Below are positions 11,268-23,600 of a DNA stretch of 64,000 bases, piece by piece. Position 1 is the stretch's first letter; each line of letters begins with the position of its first letter. This DNA comes from Yamagishiella unicocca (lineage: Eukaryota > Chlorophyta > Chlorophyceae > Chlamydomonadales > Volvocaceae): the NCBI GenBank assembly GCA_003116995.1, contig BDSL01000019.1:930001-994000 (forward strand), given 5' to 3'. Both the position numbers and the translations under genes were made by a program. The notes below the pieces were generated by a model that worked only from the letters and a program-made list of their open reading frames with translations, ran no database searches and was not told where the DNA came from.

Positions 11268-14200
11268 GATGACGGCAACGCGGCTCCCGCGCCCATCGGC
11301 GGCCACCAATGGCTGCCCGGCCAGTGGACGCCCGTGTTGTATGGCCTCTCAAGCGACTGGCGCGCATTCGCTCGCTGCGTGCTTACGGAAACGCTCACCG
11401 TCGACCTCGCCATCGCCGTCTCCCTACAGAGGCCCAGCGCCGGAGGCACTGTCGAAGCGCTCGAATCCTTCCTGGCAGGTTTCCCCTGCCTGCAGCGCCT
11501 GACCGTGCTCGCAGGCAACGGCGGCGCCCCAGTGGACGACGCAGCCCGGCCCTCCGCCCCAGCCAATGGCTGCAGCAGCACCCTCCTGGCCATGGCGGAG
11601 GCAGTCAGCGTGGCCCACGCCGCTCAACAGCTTCTGCGCTTGGACCGGCCGGAGCCCTCCGCCTCCGGCCAGGGCCCCCGCCTGACCTCCCTGGAGCTGC
11701 GCATGCACCCAGCGGTCTGGCGCGCGCTGCGAGGCGCTGATCCCGACGCCTTCCTGCAGCGCCTAGCGGCGGCGCACCCCTCCCTGGAGGACGTGGCTCT
11801 GCACGTGGCAGCACCCGTGCTGACGGCGGGCATGTTGGGAGGGACCGCCTCGTTGCCGTCGTCCCCGGACGCCGCCAGCCCCCAAGACAGCCCCCTCACG
11901 ATTGTGGGCGTGGGGCCTCTCGCAGCCCTCCAGAGCCTGCATCGCCTGAGCCTCGGGGGGCCGATCGTGGTGGAGGGCCTGGGGCGGCTCATGCGGCTAA
12001 AGGTGGGACCTGGGCGGCTGCAGTCGCTTTGCAGGAGGGGCTTTTGGATGTAAGAGGCGGGCAGGGGTTGCATGGCTGGCCGGGAATGGGCTGGGCCCCT
12101 CCAAACCGCGTCCCCTTTTGATTGAAGCACCAGAGCACCCGTACTCTAGCCCCGCGGCCCCCTCGCCACGGGTTTGGTTCGGGGGCAGCCCCCTCGCCGC
12201 GGGTTTGGTTTCGGGGCAGCCCGCGGTCCGGCGGGAATGTTGCGACTGCCCACGCGTGCTGGTGCCTTGGCATTGCTGTGCACCGTGATCTCGTTATGAG
12301 CTGGTTGCTGACCTCAGGAGGGGGGCAGGTGCTCGGTGGCGTCTCACGTACGACCCCTGGCACAGCAGCTGCGTGGTGCTCCCTCCCGCACCTGCGGTCC
12401 CGCGCTTCCCTGTCCGCCCGCAGCCCTCAAGAGAGCCCCTGCCTGCCTTCCCGCCTGCCCCACCACCACCCTCCGTTTCCAGGACCTGACACTGGACGGG
12501 ATCATCCCCTCCAGCTCCCACTACGTCCTTCCCGCCCTCACCGCCCTCACCAGCCTGCGGGTATCCGACAGTCACACGCAACCCATCCCCATCACCGCCG
12601 CCGCCGCCGCCGCCCGCGTCCCCGCCGCCGCCGCCACGGTTCTCTATCATCTGCGACCCAACCTCGCCGCCAGAGGCATCCGGTCCCTGCGCCTGCCTGA
12701 CGTCACCATTAGCGCGAAGGACTGGCCCTTGCTTGTGCTCCTGTCCCCGCACTTGGAGGAGCTGGAAGCGGCCAACGTGGTACCGCAGCAGACACTTAGG
12801 ACCAAGGCGGCGGCGATGCAAGCCGTTTCGTTGCTGCGGCCGTCGGCCCAAGCTGCTATGAACGCGGCCGTGTCAGCGGGCAGCGCGGTGCCGGACTGGT
12901 TCCTCCGAGCCACTGTGGGAGACGATGCCGCGTTCAGTACAGGCAGCGCCGGGTCGACGGGCAGCGGCAGCGCTGGGCAGGGCAAATGGAACGGCAGGCA
13001 GCCAAGTGGCACATCCAAAGCTGCCGGCGAGGGCGGCGGCGGCTGCCCTTTCTCCGGCCTCTCGAGCAGTGGCGCCATCCGCGCCAGCTCGGACACCGAC
13101 CCTGCAGCCGCTGGCGGCCAAGTCGGCCTCCCCGCTACCTCAACCCCGGTGTCGATGTTGCCGGGTCTACGGCGGCTGACGCTTTGGGAGTACGTGGCAC
13201 CCCCCCAGATGGTGGAGCTGCTGCAGGCGCTGCCGGACCTCCAATCGCTGAACGTAAGTCTCGTTGGACCGCGGGGTGCGGTGCGGTGCGGTGCGGCGGA
13301 TGCATGGGGTCGTGGGCCGGGGGCAGCGGTTTCGGAGCGATCTCTGGCGGCACCGGATGCAGCGGGCCCACAAGCGTGGCGGGATGCATGGTTCGACACA
13401 CGGACTTGTGAGGGCGCTCTGGTGGTTCCTCGCAGCTTCTGAGGGCGCTCCGGTGGAGTCCCTCTGTAACGTGACGCCGCAATGGCCCGCCAGCCTCCAT
13501 GCAGCCCCACACACCCCCGTGGGGTAACCCGTGGGGTCGTCTCTCCCCGGGGCACCCAAACCCCAACCTGTCCCAACCGGCACCCAACCCTGCGGCACCC
13601 AACCCTGTCCCACCCACCCCTGTCCCACCCAACCCTGTCCCACCCAACCCTGCGGCACCCAACCCTGCGGCACCCAACCCTGCGGCACCCAACCCTGCAG
13701 GCGTCCCTGCTGCTGGACGACCCTCCCGACGTCCTCGCAGCAGCGCTGCGCCCAGCCGCCGTGGCCGTGCTGCGGCCGCTGGTGGATGTGCTGCGGCCGC
13801 TGCGCGACATCCGCATGTCCGTCAGCTGCGACCCCGCCGCCGTCACCGGCCAGCTGGTGTGCATCTTCCTCATGGAGGCCGGCCTGGCGGAGGTGCCCGG
13901 CATGAAGGCGCTGTCGCTGGTGGTGTGGGTGGCGGCGGAGACGCAGCTGGGCACGCTGGCGGCTCTGTCGCAGTTGCGGAGCTTGGAGCTGACGCTGGGG
14001 AAGCAGGAGCAGGTGAGGGGGAGGGGGAGGGGCGAACAATCCCAGGGGTCGTGGCCACGTGACGTGGCCGTACATGCAGCTTCGAGGGGGAATGAGTACG
14101 TACGGCAATGAAACGTAGTTGGTACCGCATAACGAATCCGCGTTGGCGGGAGGGATACCGGTGCTTCGTTGATTTGGGTGGGTCTTTGGTCGGCCGGCCA

Positions 14201-15100
14201 GAGGGCGGGCGCGAACTGGCTGGAGCGTGCGGGGACCGAGGGATGCAAGCTCGCGCAGGGGTCACTTAGGGTTGGCGGGCTTGCACCGAGCAGGACAAGG
14301 AGCAACCTGCATGGTGGACCCCGGGGAGGAGGGGGAGGGGGCGCGGGTTTTAGGGGTTTAGGGCCCTAACTCCCACCCGCCAATACCCACTCGCCTGCCC
14401 AGCATACCCTTGACCCACATCGCCTCCTGGCGCAACCTGGAGGGGGATGTTTCGCGCTCTCCCCCAACCACACTCGCAGACCGCGCCGCCTCTGCTCCCC
14501 ATCCGCCTGCCTTCATGCCTGCCCAACCATCCTTGACCTCCACACGCTGCCGCCCTCCCCACTCCCCCGGTGTCCGCGCCCTCCCAGGAGTCCGAGCTGT
14601 CCGTGCTGACGCGGCTAGAGCGCCTGGCGTACCTGTCGCTCCGGATCACGCCCGGAATCTGGAACGAGATCCAGGGCCGTACAGGCCGCGTCAGCGCCGG
14701 CGCCGCACTGCGCCTGGCCATGTCCTTCACCGCGGGCCAGGTGCTGCTCCTGGTTGCAGACGTGCACCGAGAGATCTGCGAGGACGAGGCTATCTCTTTG
14801 GTCAAGTCGGTGGAGATGACCACGGGACAGCCCGGGGGCGCATGGGCAGTGTCCGCGTGGGTGGAGGAGACGGCGGAGTGCATCATGGGCTTCGGCCCCA
14901 GTGCAGGTGGCTCGGCGACGCTAGGCGGCGGTGGCGGCGGCGGAGGAGACTGCGGAGTGCTGCGAGTGGTATGGACGCCCGAGCTGGTGCGCCGGCTGCT
15001 GGGGGTCGTGGCTGGCGTGGAGGGGCGAGCCTCGGGGGGCTTGACGGTGAGCTTCATGGGCGCGGAGGAGGAGCGGCTGGGCCGGGTGCTGGGCAGTTAG
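11268..15100 (+). CDS. Leucine-rich, LRR-like hypothetical protein (5' end open)
   Basis: Unknown function. Four exons are supported: 11268-12002, 12483-13253, 13701-14012 and 14588-15100 (TAG). All are in phase 0 and give 776 residues. The first exon lacks a convincing ATG, so at least one upstream exon is missing. The protein shows scattered leucine-rich segments of LRR cadence, such as FPCLQRLTVLAG, LTSLELRMHP, LQSLHRLSLGGP, ALTSLRVSD and LPGLRRLTLWEY, but not a regular consensus array. A Ser/Gly-rich insert lies near 12910-13120 and a glycine run near 14925-14950. This kind of irregular leucine-rich protein is common in volvocine genomes and is often automatically annotated as F-box or LRR; I see no F-box. 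The gene model is fairly firm; the family is a guess. Confidence 0.65.
13571..13700. repeat. 15-bp minisatellite abutting a 3' splice site
   Basis: About eight degenerate copies of a CACCCAACCCTGYSG unit run right up to the acceptor CAG at 13698-13700. The repeat itself therefore supplies the polypyrimidine tract of this intron. Confidence 0.85.
14341..14368. repeat. Telomere-like tract in intron
   Basis: GGGTTTTAGGGGTTTAGGG contains one TTTTAGGG and one TTTAGGG unit, the first being the Chlamydomonas-type telomere unit. It lies in the intron 14013-14587 of the leucine-rich gene. It is only two units, so chance is possible. Confidence 0.5.
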
Positions 15101-17662
15101 GGTGGTTGGCCGGGAGCCGGTAGGAGCGGTTGGTTCGGTTGCGCAGGATGGAAGGACGGTAGACTGGCAGGCTGGATGGTCGTACTAGCGCAGGTGATGT
15201 TGGCGGCCGTTACGTTAATGACCGCAGGCGCACTGGCGCGCAGCTGCCGCGGTGCGAGTGAATCATTTTTTTGGGGACTAGCATTGCGTTCAAGACACCT
15301 GACTCGGGCTGCCAGCTCCCATTGACTCGGGCTCTCATTTAATGTGCGCCAAAAGCGGTGCTCAGGTGCAAGGGGAAAGTTGTCGGTTGCCTTCGCTCAA
15401 GATGCAGTTCATGCGTTGGGGCGGGGTCGCACAGGCAGGGTTTCGGTTTCGTTTCACGGCTGGCGTCGCACGGCCTGGGGGGAATTCACCAGATTGGGTG
15501 GTGCTGGGTGGGATGGCGGCGCCGGCTGGTGCATGTTCCGTGCATGTTGCGGGAAGGTGCTCAACTGCCCATCAGGCGTTGGAGCGCTGGAAATGTGCCC
15601 CTCAACACACCGGCTCTATAGGGTACTTACAACCTTAAGAAGCCGAACTCGTTGGGCCGATTGCTGGATGCACCGGTTTCACGCAGCGATTGGGTTGGGG
15701 ACCGAGTTTATGCGGCGTCGCTTCGTCTTCTCCTGGCACGCCCTAAGCCGTAACAGCTGTTGGCAGCAGGTACCAGACCAGGGCCCAGCCCCGCTCTCGG
15801 TTTATGAAACGCCTCTTACGTATATGGTTGTGATGGTTGCAGTGCACGCGCACATTTGCAGCGACTCAGCTTGTGCTCGTACGGCTCCAGGATTTTTCAC
15901 GTGTCGGGTGTCGGGTAGGCCCTTGTGGTGTTGGTGGCGGCGGCGTGCGGCTGGCGGCAGACAGCTCGCCGGCAAAGGCTGGCACGTCGCGGCCAGCTCT
16001 TGAGACGCGATCCTGCGCTTGGAGGCGTTTCGCGCGATGGCTTGGATTTCAAAAAATGAGAAAGCTGCTTATTTGTGTCGCCTGGGGCGTGTCAAATGTG
16101 GACGAACGTCTGGGTCCAGAACGCCAAAATGAGGGGGGAAATGGGATGACGCGTGCTGTGCTGTGCTGTGCCTGCACGTTTACGTCGCGTATACTCCGTA
16201 GAGTTCCGATGGGAAGAGGACCAAGCTATTTGCATGTATGGATCACGGCGATTGTTGTCCGTGGCCCGCTTTTACGGCCTTGTGAATTGCTTTCATCGCA
16301 ATCGCGCCATCAGGCGTTCCTGTGCTCGGCAGCCCGGTATCCCCTTGCGGCTCACCGGTCAGATGTGCGAAAGATATTGAAGACGCGAGCGTTTCGATGC
16401 TTATAACGAGCGTCGAGCAAGTCGAGCGACTCTTAGCGATTCCTAATGCTGGCATGCCAGGCTGGCGGGGTGGTCTTTGAGAATGTTGCGGCGAAATGTT
16501 GCGATTGAAAGCGTGCAACGCTGCCAATTTCATATTGGATGTGGGGGTCCAGTGGACAAGGCTGGTGCGAATCTTGCTGCAGCGTGGGTCGTTTCCGTCA
16601 CGCAATCAAGTCGCACTGTTTCATGTGGACTCTCACGAGGAGCTGCCCCTGGCATCCGAAGTTGGGGTTGTCGTTACGGTTTGCGGGATAACCGCACTGT
16701 ACTCCTCGAGCATGTAAACGTCATACCGACTGGCAGAGGTCAGGTCCCCGGGTACGCGCCAAGGGCTCTCCCTGCCCCTCCCTGCCTCCTGGCCCGTACC
16801 TTTTCCCCTTCGGACTTGTCGGTCGGTCAACAACCCGGCCCCAGACATGGCAGTGCTTATCGAGCGTTCCTGCTGTGGCGCAGTTTTGCAAGATGTGAGA
16901 ACTCCACCTCACAACCACTGGCGGCGGGGATGCTGCCGGTCACGCTGGCAGGCGACAGGTGCGGTTTTATTAGGGGTTTGCAGGGTAAGGCGCAGCTGGA
17001 AGATAATCGCACCCTCCTCATGAGAAAATGGGCGACGGCGTGAAATAGAGAAGGGGACGCGAGAAACGGCACCTGTGAAGCTCCGAGTGCTCCAATGCGT
17101 ATGCATCTTCATCGACTCGATGACTGGATCTCGGGTAAAATTCGTTGTAAGTCCTTTGTCACGCGTTCTCTGTTTTCTCTCAAAGCCAACCCGAATCATA
17201 TTTGCAGGGTTAAAGGTTGGACCAACGGACCACTCGTCTTGAAACGCGCATGACAAGACCATGGGGACAAGGAGGCCTCGTAAGGGGACACAAACGGGAC
17301 ACACACAGCACACCCCGACATCCACTTGGCGCCAACTATGAGGCCTTCAGGCCTCGTCAATGATATCACTTGACATTGTGTTATTCATGGATTGCGGGCT
17401 GTGTCACACGAGATTTTTATGCTTACCAATGACCGTGGCAGTTGGCGGGCACAATGCTGCATCACTTAACTTGGACGCGCGGCGCTATAACAAAATATAA
17501 CTTCCTGCACAGGGGAACCGTTACTCATGTTACTCAAATAAACCGTGGTTCATATTCGGTAGGATTGCAAGCGTGCTCGCGACTGATAGCAGACCTGCTG
17601 ATCACCCAGCTGGCATCAAGATTATGGATAGACTAGATCTTTTGTAGGAGGCAATTTGCATA
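15101..17662. other. Intergenic block, no gene seen
   Basis: About 2.5 kb between the leucine-rich gene and the signal-peptide exon of the next gene. Composition is intermediate and becomes AT-rich after about 16000. Overlapping frames near 15340-16400 lack any family resemblance and show no splice logic. Confidence 0.5.
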
Positions 17663-20600
17663 ATGAGGAGTGCGGCGAAGCTGCTGACCACAGCGACTGC
17701 GATCGCTTACTTGCTTTGGTCGCCAATCCTGGGATTGGCAGAGGAGAAAGCACCGTAAGAACTATGCTCCAATCGCTAGACATATGAGCGCGTGGTGTTG
17801 TATCCTTGCAGCGAAGTTGCGCCCTGTTGTGTGCAGGGAGGCCGGCGGAGCGGCGGAGATACACCCACGAAAGGGTCTAAACCTCTTTCACGCAGTAGGT
17901 TGTGCTTGACCTATGTTCAGGAGGGAGTGCTGGATATGAGCACCAGTGTTGCGATTGTCGCAGGGCGACGACGCACTATCATGGGACAACCACGAGCTAA
18001 ACCGCATGCGATCGCTGCACGCAAAAAACCTTAACGACGCTGAGGTACATGCAGGGGGGTTGGGAGTTTGCGGCGAGTTGGTTTGATCACATTCGAATTT
18101 GCCATGGACAGTCTGCTGAGTAACACCAACTTGTTGCAGGAGTTTCTGGGGTCAGCCAACCTAGCAGAGTACTTGGGCTTACTGCCCGTGGATTCATTAC
18201 ACTTGCCAGTACCCTTGAACGTTATCCTCGTGGGTTTCGCCGGCGACGGCAACGCTGGCGTAAACATCTCCCTGTGGGAGCTAAATGAATGGTTCCAGCA
18301 CCTGGACCACGTGCTGCCGCACACACGGATAGATCGCTCCGAGCTGACGTGTCAGGAAGATGGTGCGTGGTGCCGGCTCTAGCTCGTGGGTGCACGTCAC
18401 GGCGGGTGCCACAGCTTACGGGACTGGCAGTCTGCAGGGCGGGGAGGTGGCGAGGTGGCGAGAAAACCAGCTAGGGGGATGCGATGGGCGTTAAGGGCCT
18501 GTGCTGCTGGACGACGCAGCCCAGGCAGTCAGGCAGCCGCGGGCTTCAGACACTTGGGGATGTTTATCCCGGGTGCCCGCCCTGCGCGCCTTGCACCACA
18601 TCGCCTGAGGCCGTGCGCCGTGCGCTGCGCTATTTGTTGCCCGCAGGCCAGTGCGCCGGTCTGGTCCACGGCCGCTTCCATCCCACCCCCATGCCCTCCT
18701 ACGTGCACCTCAACTTCACCTGCAACGTGGTGCTGGTGAAGCGGCGCAACGTGGTGGACGCGTTCGAACGCGCCATCGCGGCCTTCAGCCGCCCGGTGGA
18801 CCCCGCGGTGGCGACAGGCACGCAGCAGGTGAGGCCAGTTTCCCGGGGGGGTTTCCGGGTGGGGGGGGTACGGAACGCAAGGCGTAGGGCTCGGCGGGAC
18901 CGCAGGTAGGGGGCTGGGCTCGGCGGGACCGCAGGTAGGGGGAAGCGTTGCGGTGGTGCGCGGCTCGAGGTGTAGGCAGGCCAGGCTGGGTGAGACGAGG
19001 CCGCGGGGAACCCGCGAAAACAACCGGGGCGGGACAGTCCGATGGGTACCTGCTAACTGGCCCTCCGCTTGCGGGTTGTGGACCGGAGACCCACCGGGGG
19101 CGGACCCAGAGTGTGTTTACCTGTTGCGGGTGGTGGTGGTGATGGTGGTGGTTGTGGGGAGGGGGCCAGTTGCGGGACACTTGGGGAGGACGTAACACTG
19201 TGGCGTGCATGGCGTTCGTCGCGTGGAGCTGCTAGTGGGAGTTACACGGCGAGGGGTGTCAGGACTGCGCACTGCCTGGTGGGAAGAGCGGCGTCGGCTG
19301 TGGGCAGCGGGAGGCTCAGGGGAGCGTCTAGTGCGGGCGGTTGGAGTCGGCGGCAACAAGAAGGGCGTATGGCAGAATCGATTCGGGTGTGCCGTGGGCT
19401 GCCCGGCCGCCGGGAGCCAAAAGTGGAGCGGAGGGCAGGGGCGGAGGCCGCGGGCAGCGGTTGCTACACTACAACCGTGGTGTTAAACGCCGCCTCACTG
19501 CCTGCCGCCATCCCCTATGTGCGGCCAGAGGGCCGGAGGGCGGGGCGCGCGGCGCGGCGCACGTCGGGGCGTGCGTGCGTGCGGGCTGGTGGCTCGCGGA
19601 ACCGAGCAGGGACGAGGCGGTGCTGTCGCGTCCGTCATGGCGCCGAGGAACCCGAAGCCGGGGGGTAAAAGATAATCCGCGAATCCACGGCCGACAAACC
19701 GAGGGCGTTGAAGATGGGGTGTGTCCGCCGCGATGCCACAGGTGGACGCGCACAAGATGGAGGCGCTGATGGACCACTTCGTCGCCTCGCTGGGGCTGGA
19801 AACGTCGTACAGCTTGGTCGTACTGAACCCCACGTGGCACGCGGATGAGCCGGTGTACGGCTACCGGCTGGGCATCAGCAACCCGGAGATGCAGCTGCTG
19901 AAGGGGAACGTCGACCGGCTGCGGAAGACCATGGTGCGCGCGGAGGGCGGCGCAGGGTGTGGAGGGGTTCGAGGGGTGGGGTGGAGGGGTGGGGTGTGGA
20001 GGGGTGGGGTGGGGTGTGGAGTGCTGTAAGAACCGTTTTACGCGACGGGACAGGATAGTCGGCGCATGGTCGTTGGACATCAATTTTGTGGACGCATGCT
20101 GGAGGGGTGGGGCGGGGCGTCTGGATGGTCTGAGGCTGGGCACTGGCTCGCAGACAACTACAGCGGGGCGGGGCGGGGCTGTGAGGAAGACCCGTGGATG
20201 CGCGAAACACCGTCTACAACAGACGTTTCGAGATGCATGCTGGAGAACTGGGGTGGGGCTTCGAGGAAGACCCGCGGATGCGAGTGAAAACCGTTTAGGA
20301 CAGACGTTTTGAGATGCATGCTGGAGAACTGGGTCGAGGATACGAAGACAAAGGTCGGGGAGGAGCTGGGCCGGTACGAGCTGGGCAGTGTCCTCCCGGA
20401 GCACTCGCTGGGTCGGGCAGGCTTTACCATTTTATACGACTAGTACCCTGGGTTCGGACGTGCGCGATTGCTCCCCGCCTCGCCCCTCCCTCGCATGGTG
20501 CGGCAGGTAGCACTGCGGATTGCGCACACCCACCATCTGCGCACCTGCCTGCCGCAAGCTCGGAATTGTGCAGCGGCTAGCCCGGGGTCAGAAGCGCATA

Positions 20601-23600
20601 CGTTACTTGTGCCCGATGCTGATGCCGCCGATGCCCGCCCGCCCGCCCGCCCGCCTCCTCGACGCGGCCCCTGCCGCTGCCCGCTGCTCGCGCCCCAGAC
20701 CTCAATAAAGACGCCCGAGCCCGTGTTGCCTTCGCGCCACCGGGGCACCTGGGCCAGCCAGCGGCGCGCCTGGCCTCACGGCAACGTGGTGTCGCCCAAG
20801 TTTTCAGAAAAAGACTCCACGTGGGAGAGGTACGGCAGGCGGGTAGCAAGGGGCAGGGGACATGGGGCAGGGGGCAACAAGCAGGGGGCAACAAGCAGGG
20901 GGCAACAAGCAGGGGCCAACAAGCAGGGGCCAACAAGCAGGGCCCAACAATCAGGGGCCAACAAGCAGGGGGCAAGGGCAGACTCCCAGCTCCCCCCTGC
21001 CGCACAGTCATGCCCCTCCGCCCCACTGCCCCTCCGCCCCAACGCCCCACTGCGCTGCGACTCGGGTGTCTTGGCGAGCAGCGAGCGGTGGGTGACGGCT
21101 GTGACGACGTACCTGGCCCAGGAGGAGCAGTCGCGGCGGCTGATGCTGGACGCGGCGGGGAGCGACCGGGGCGCGGCGGCGGTGGTGCAGGCGGCGCGGC
21201 TGATGGCGCGGCCGGGCAGCCTCATGGGCACCATATTGCGCAAGGAGGTGCTGGAGCCCTGGGGCACGGCGGCAGGTGCGGGGGGCCCTGGGGTGGGGTG
21301 AAGCGTGTGGATGCCCTGGGGTGGGGTGAGGCGTGTGGATGGGTGCGAAGGGAGGGGCTGGGGTCGCGGGACGGGAGGGAGAGGGGGGCTGATCGAGGAC
21401 CAGGGCAGGGCAGGGCTGCGCGACATGTGGAGAGCCGGGTTCTCCTTGAGCAGCAGCCCCACGCCTAGGCTGGCCAGCGGAGGTCGCCCTGGGGAAGCTC
21501 CCGAGGGGGCCCCTTTCAGGCACAGGATCATGTCTTGCCGTCATCATTCCATCAGGCTATCCTTCCGTCAGTCGCCATGCGCGCCGTGCCGTTTTGCCTT
21601 GTGCACCCGCAACCCCCCGGGCCGCGACCGCCGCCCCTCCCTCCTCACGCCCCACGCTCCTCAACCCCCGCCCTCCTCACGCCCCTCCCTCCTCAACCCC
21701 CTCCGGCCTCAGAGGAGCTCCACAGCACCTTCCACACCTCCCACCCCGCCGAGGACTGCCTCGTCAACACCTGGGTGGGCTCCTCCTCGCGCTGGGTGCT
21801 GCTGGACCTGACGGCGGGGGGCAAGGACTGGGGCCCGGCGCTGGGCGGTGACGGCGTCGTACACCACCAGACCCTGCCGCACGTGCAGGAGATGTTCGGC
21901 GGTGTCAAGCGCATCAAAGAGCGTGAGTGCGGGTGGGGGCTCTGCGGGCCGACAGGGTTCGATGCACACAGCCCAGGTGGGCTACCCGGGCTCTGCCGTC
22001 GCTCCAGGGGGCTCTGCCGTCGCTCCAGGGGGCTCTGCCGTCGCTCCAGGGGGCTCTGCCGTCGCTCCAGGCGGCTCTGCCGTCGCTCCAGGGGGCTCTG
22101 CCGTCGCTCCAGGGGGCTCTGCCGTCGCTCCAGGGGGCTCTGCCGTCGCCCGTCGCTCCAGCGGCCGAAAACGCACCAGTGGGTGGTGCTTGCTCCCTCC
22201 GCGCGTCCTGACTGTATGGAGCCGCAATCGCCGTGTTCGTGTTGCCACTGCAGAGGCCCGAGAGGACGCCAAGGCGCCGGGCACTGCCGAGCACCAGGTT
22301 GCCGAGGCGCTAGCTCAGGCCCGCTCCGCCCGCCTGCCGTCAGTCGCCAACCGCCACCACCACGCCTTCCTGCTCAAGGTAGGTACTCCCCCGGCGCGCG
22401 TGCAGTGGCGGGCTTGCGTCGGTTTTTGCGGTTGCTGACCGGGTGGAGGCGGTTGGTAGTTCTCGTTCACGCGTAGTGCAGTGGCGCCTTCCTATTCGTA
22501 CCGCGTCCACACCCCTCCCTGCTTGCCCCGGCAACCCTTTCCTATCGCCCCCGACACTCACCGCACCCTAAGACCCTAAACCCTAACCCCCCCATCCCTC
22601 ATCCCCGCACCTGCAGAAGCAGGCCGCCAAGCGCAGTGCCATGGAGCCGGGCGCTCCGGACCTGGACGCCAACGCGGAGGCGGAGGAGGAGCGCGCGTGG
22701 CGGGTGCAGCACCAGATCGTGTTGCTGCAGGCGGAGCTGGACATGCTGGAGGAGTGGGCGCTGCGGTACTGCCACAACAACGTGCGCAGGGGGAGGGGAA
22801 CAGGGGGAAAGGGGTGCGGTGAGGGGTCAGCGAGACAGCGGGGGGAAGGGGTGCGGAGCGGGGGACAGCGAGACAGGGGGGGGAGGAGAGAGGGGGACAG
22901 CGGGGGGAAGGGGTGCGGAGCGGGGGACAGCGAGACAGCGGGGGGGAGGAGAGAGGGGGACAGCGGGGGGAAGGGGAGGGTGTCAGGGTGCGCAACTGGG
23001 CGCCCACACATCACACCTTTGCGTCGCTCAGCCTGCATGCGGCCTGCCTCGCACCGCTGATGCCGCCACGCCGTCTCGTCTCCTCTCCGCGCTCCTCGGC
23101 TCCCCTGCGGCTGTTGTTTGTTTGATATCAGCCCCCCTCCCCGCCCCCATTTAGCTCAGCCGCCGCTGCGGTCGACATACGACCTCCGCCTTTCGTTTCC
23201 TCAACCAAGTACTCCAGCATGCATCTCGAAACGTCTGTCCCGAACGGTTTTCCTCGCGTACACGGGTCTTCCTTGCAATCCCCCCATGCACACACCGCGC
23301 CCCCGTACTCCTTGCTCGCAGGCCGAGCCGCCCCTGGTGTGTGGCACGTGGAAGGAGGAGGCGGTGGCGTTGCGGGCCGGCCTGGCCAAGCTGCACTCGT
23401 CCACCGGCGCCGCGGCCGTGTATGAGCTGTTCCGGGAGCACCGCTGGGAGATCTTCGGCGAGGAGCAGGACGTCACCGATGTACGGCGGGGCGGCGAGCG
23501 GCGGGCGGCGGACAACGGGCCGGGGGACCGGGACGTGGTGGCGTGGGGGCCGGGTGAAAATAAACAACGAAACAAGGGAAAGGCGCGTGAATGCTGCGCC

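Noticed and set aside
12647..14305. Long - strand ORF of 552 residues
   Set aside because: It overlaps exons and a minisatellite of the leucine-rich gene on the opposite strand, has repetitive composition and shows no domain.
20462..20698. An extra exon in the At5g58100-like gene
   Set aside because: The frame is open here, but exons 19742-19933 and 20699-20829 already join in phase. The intervening residues are low-complexity and contain no family landmark.
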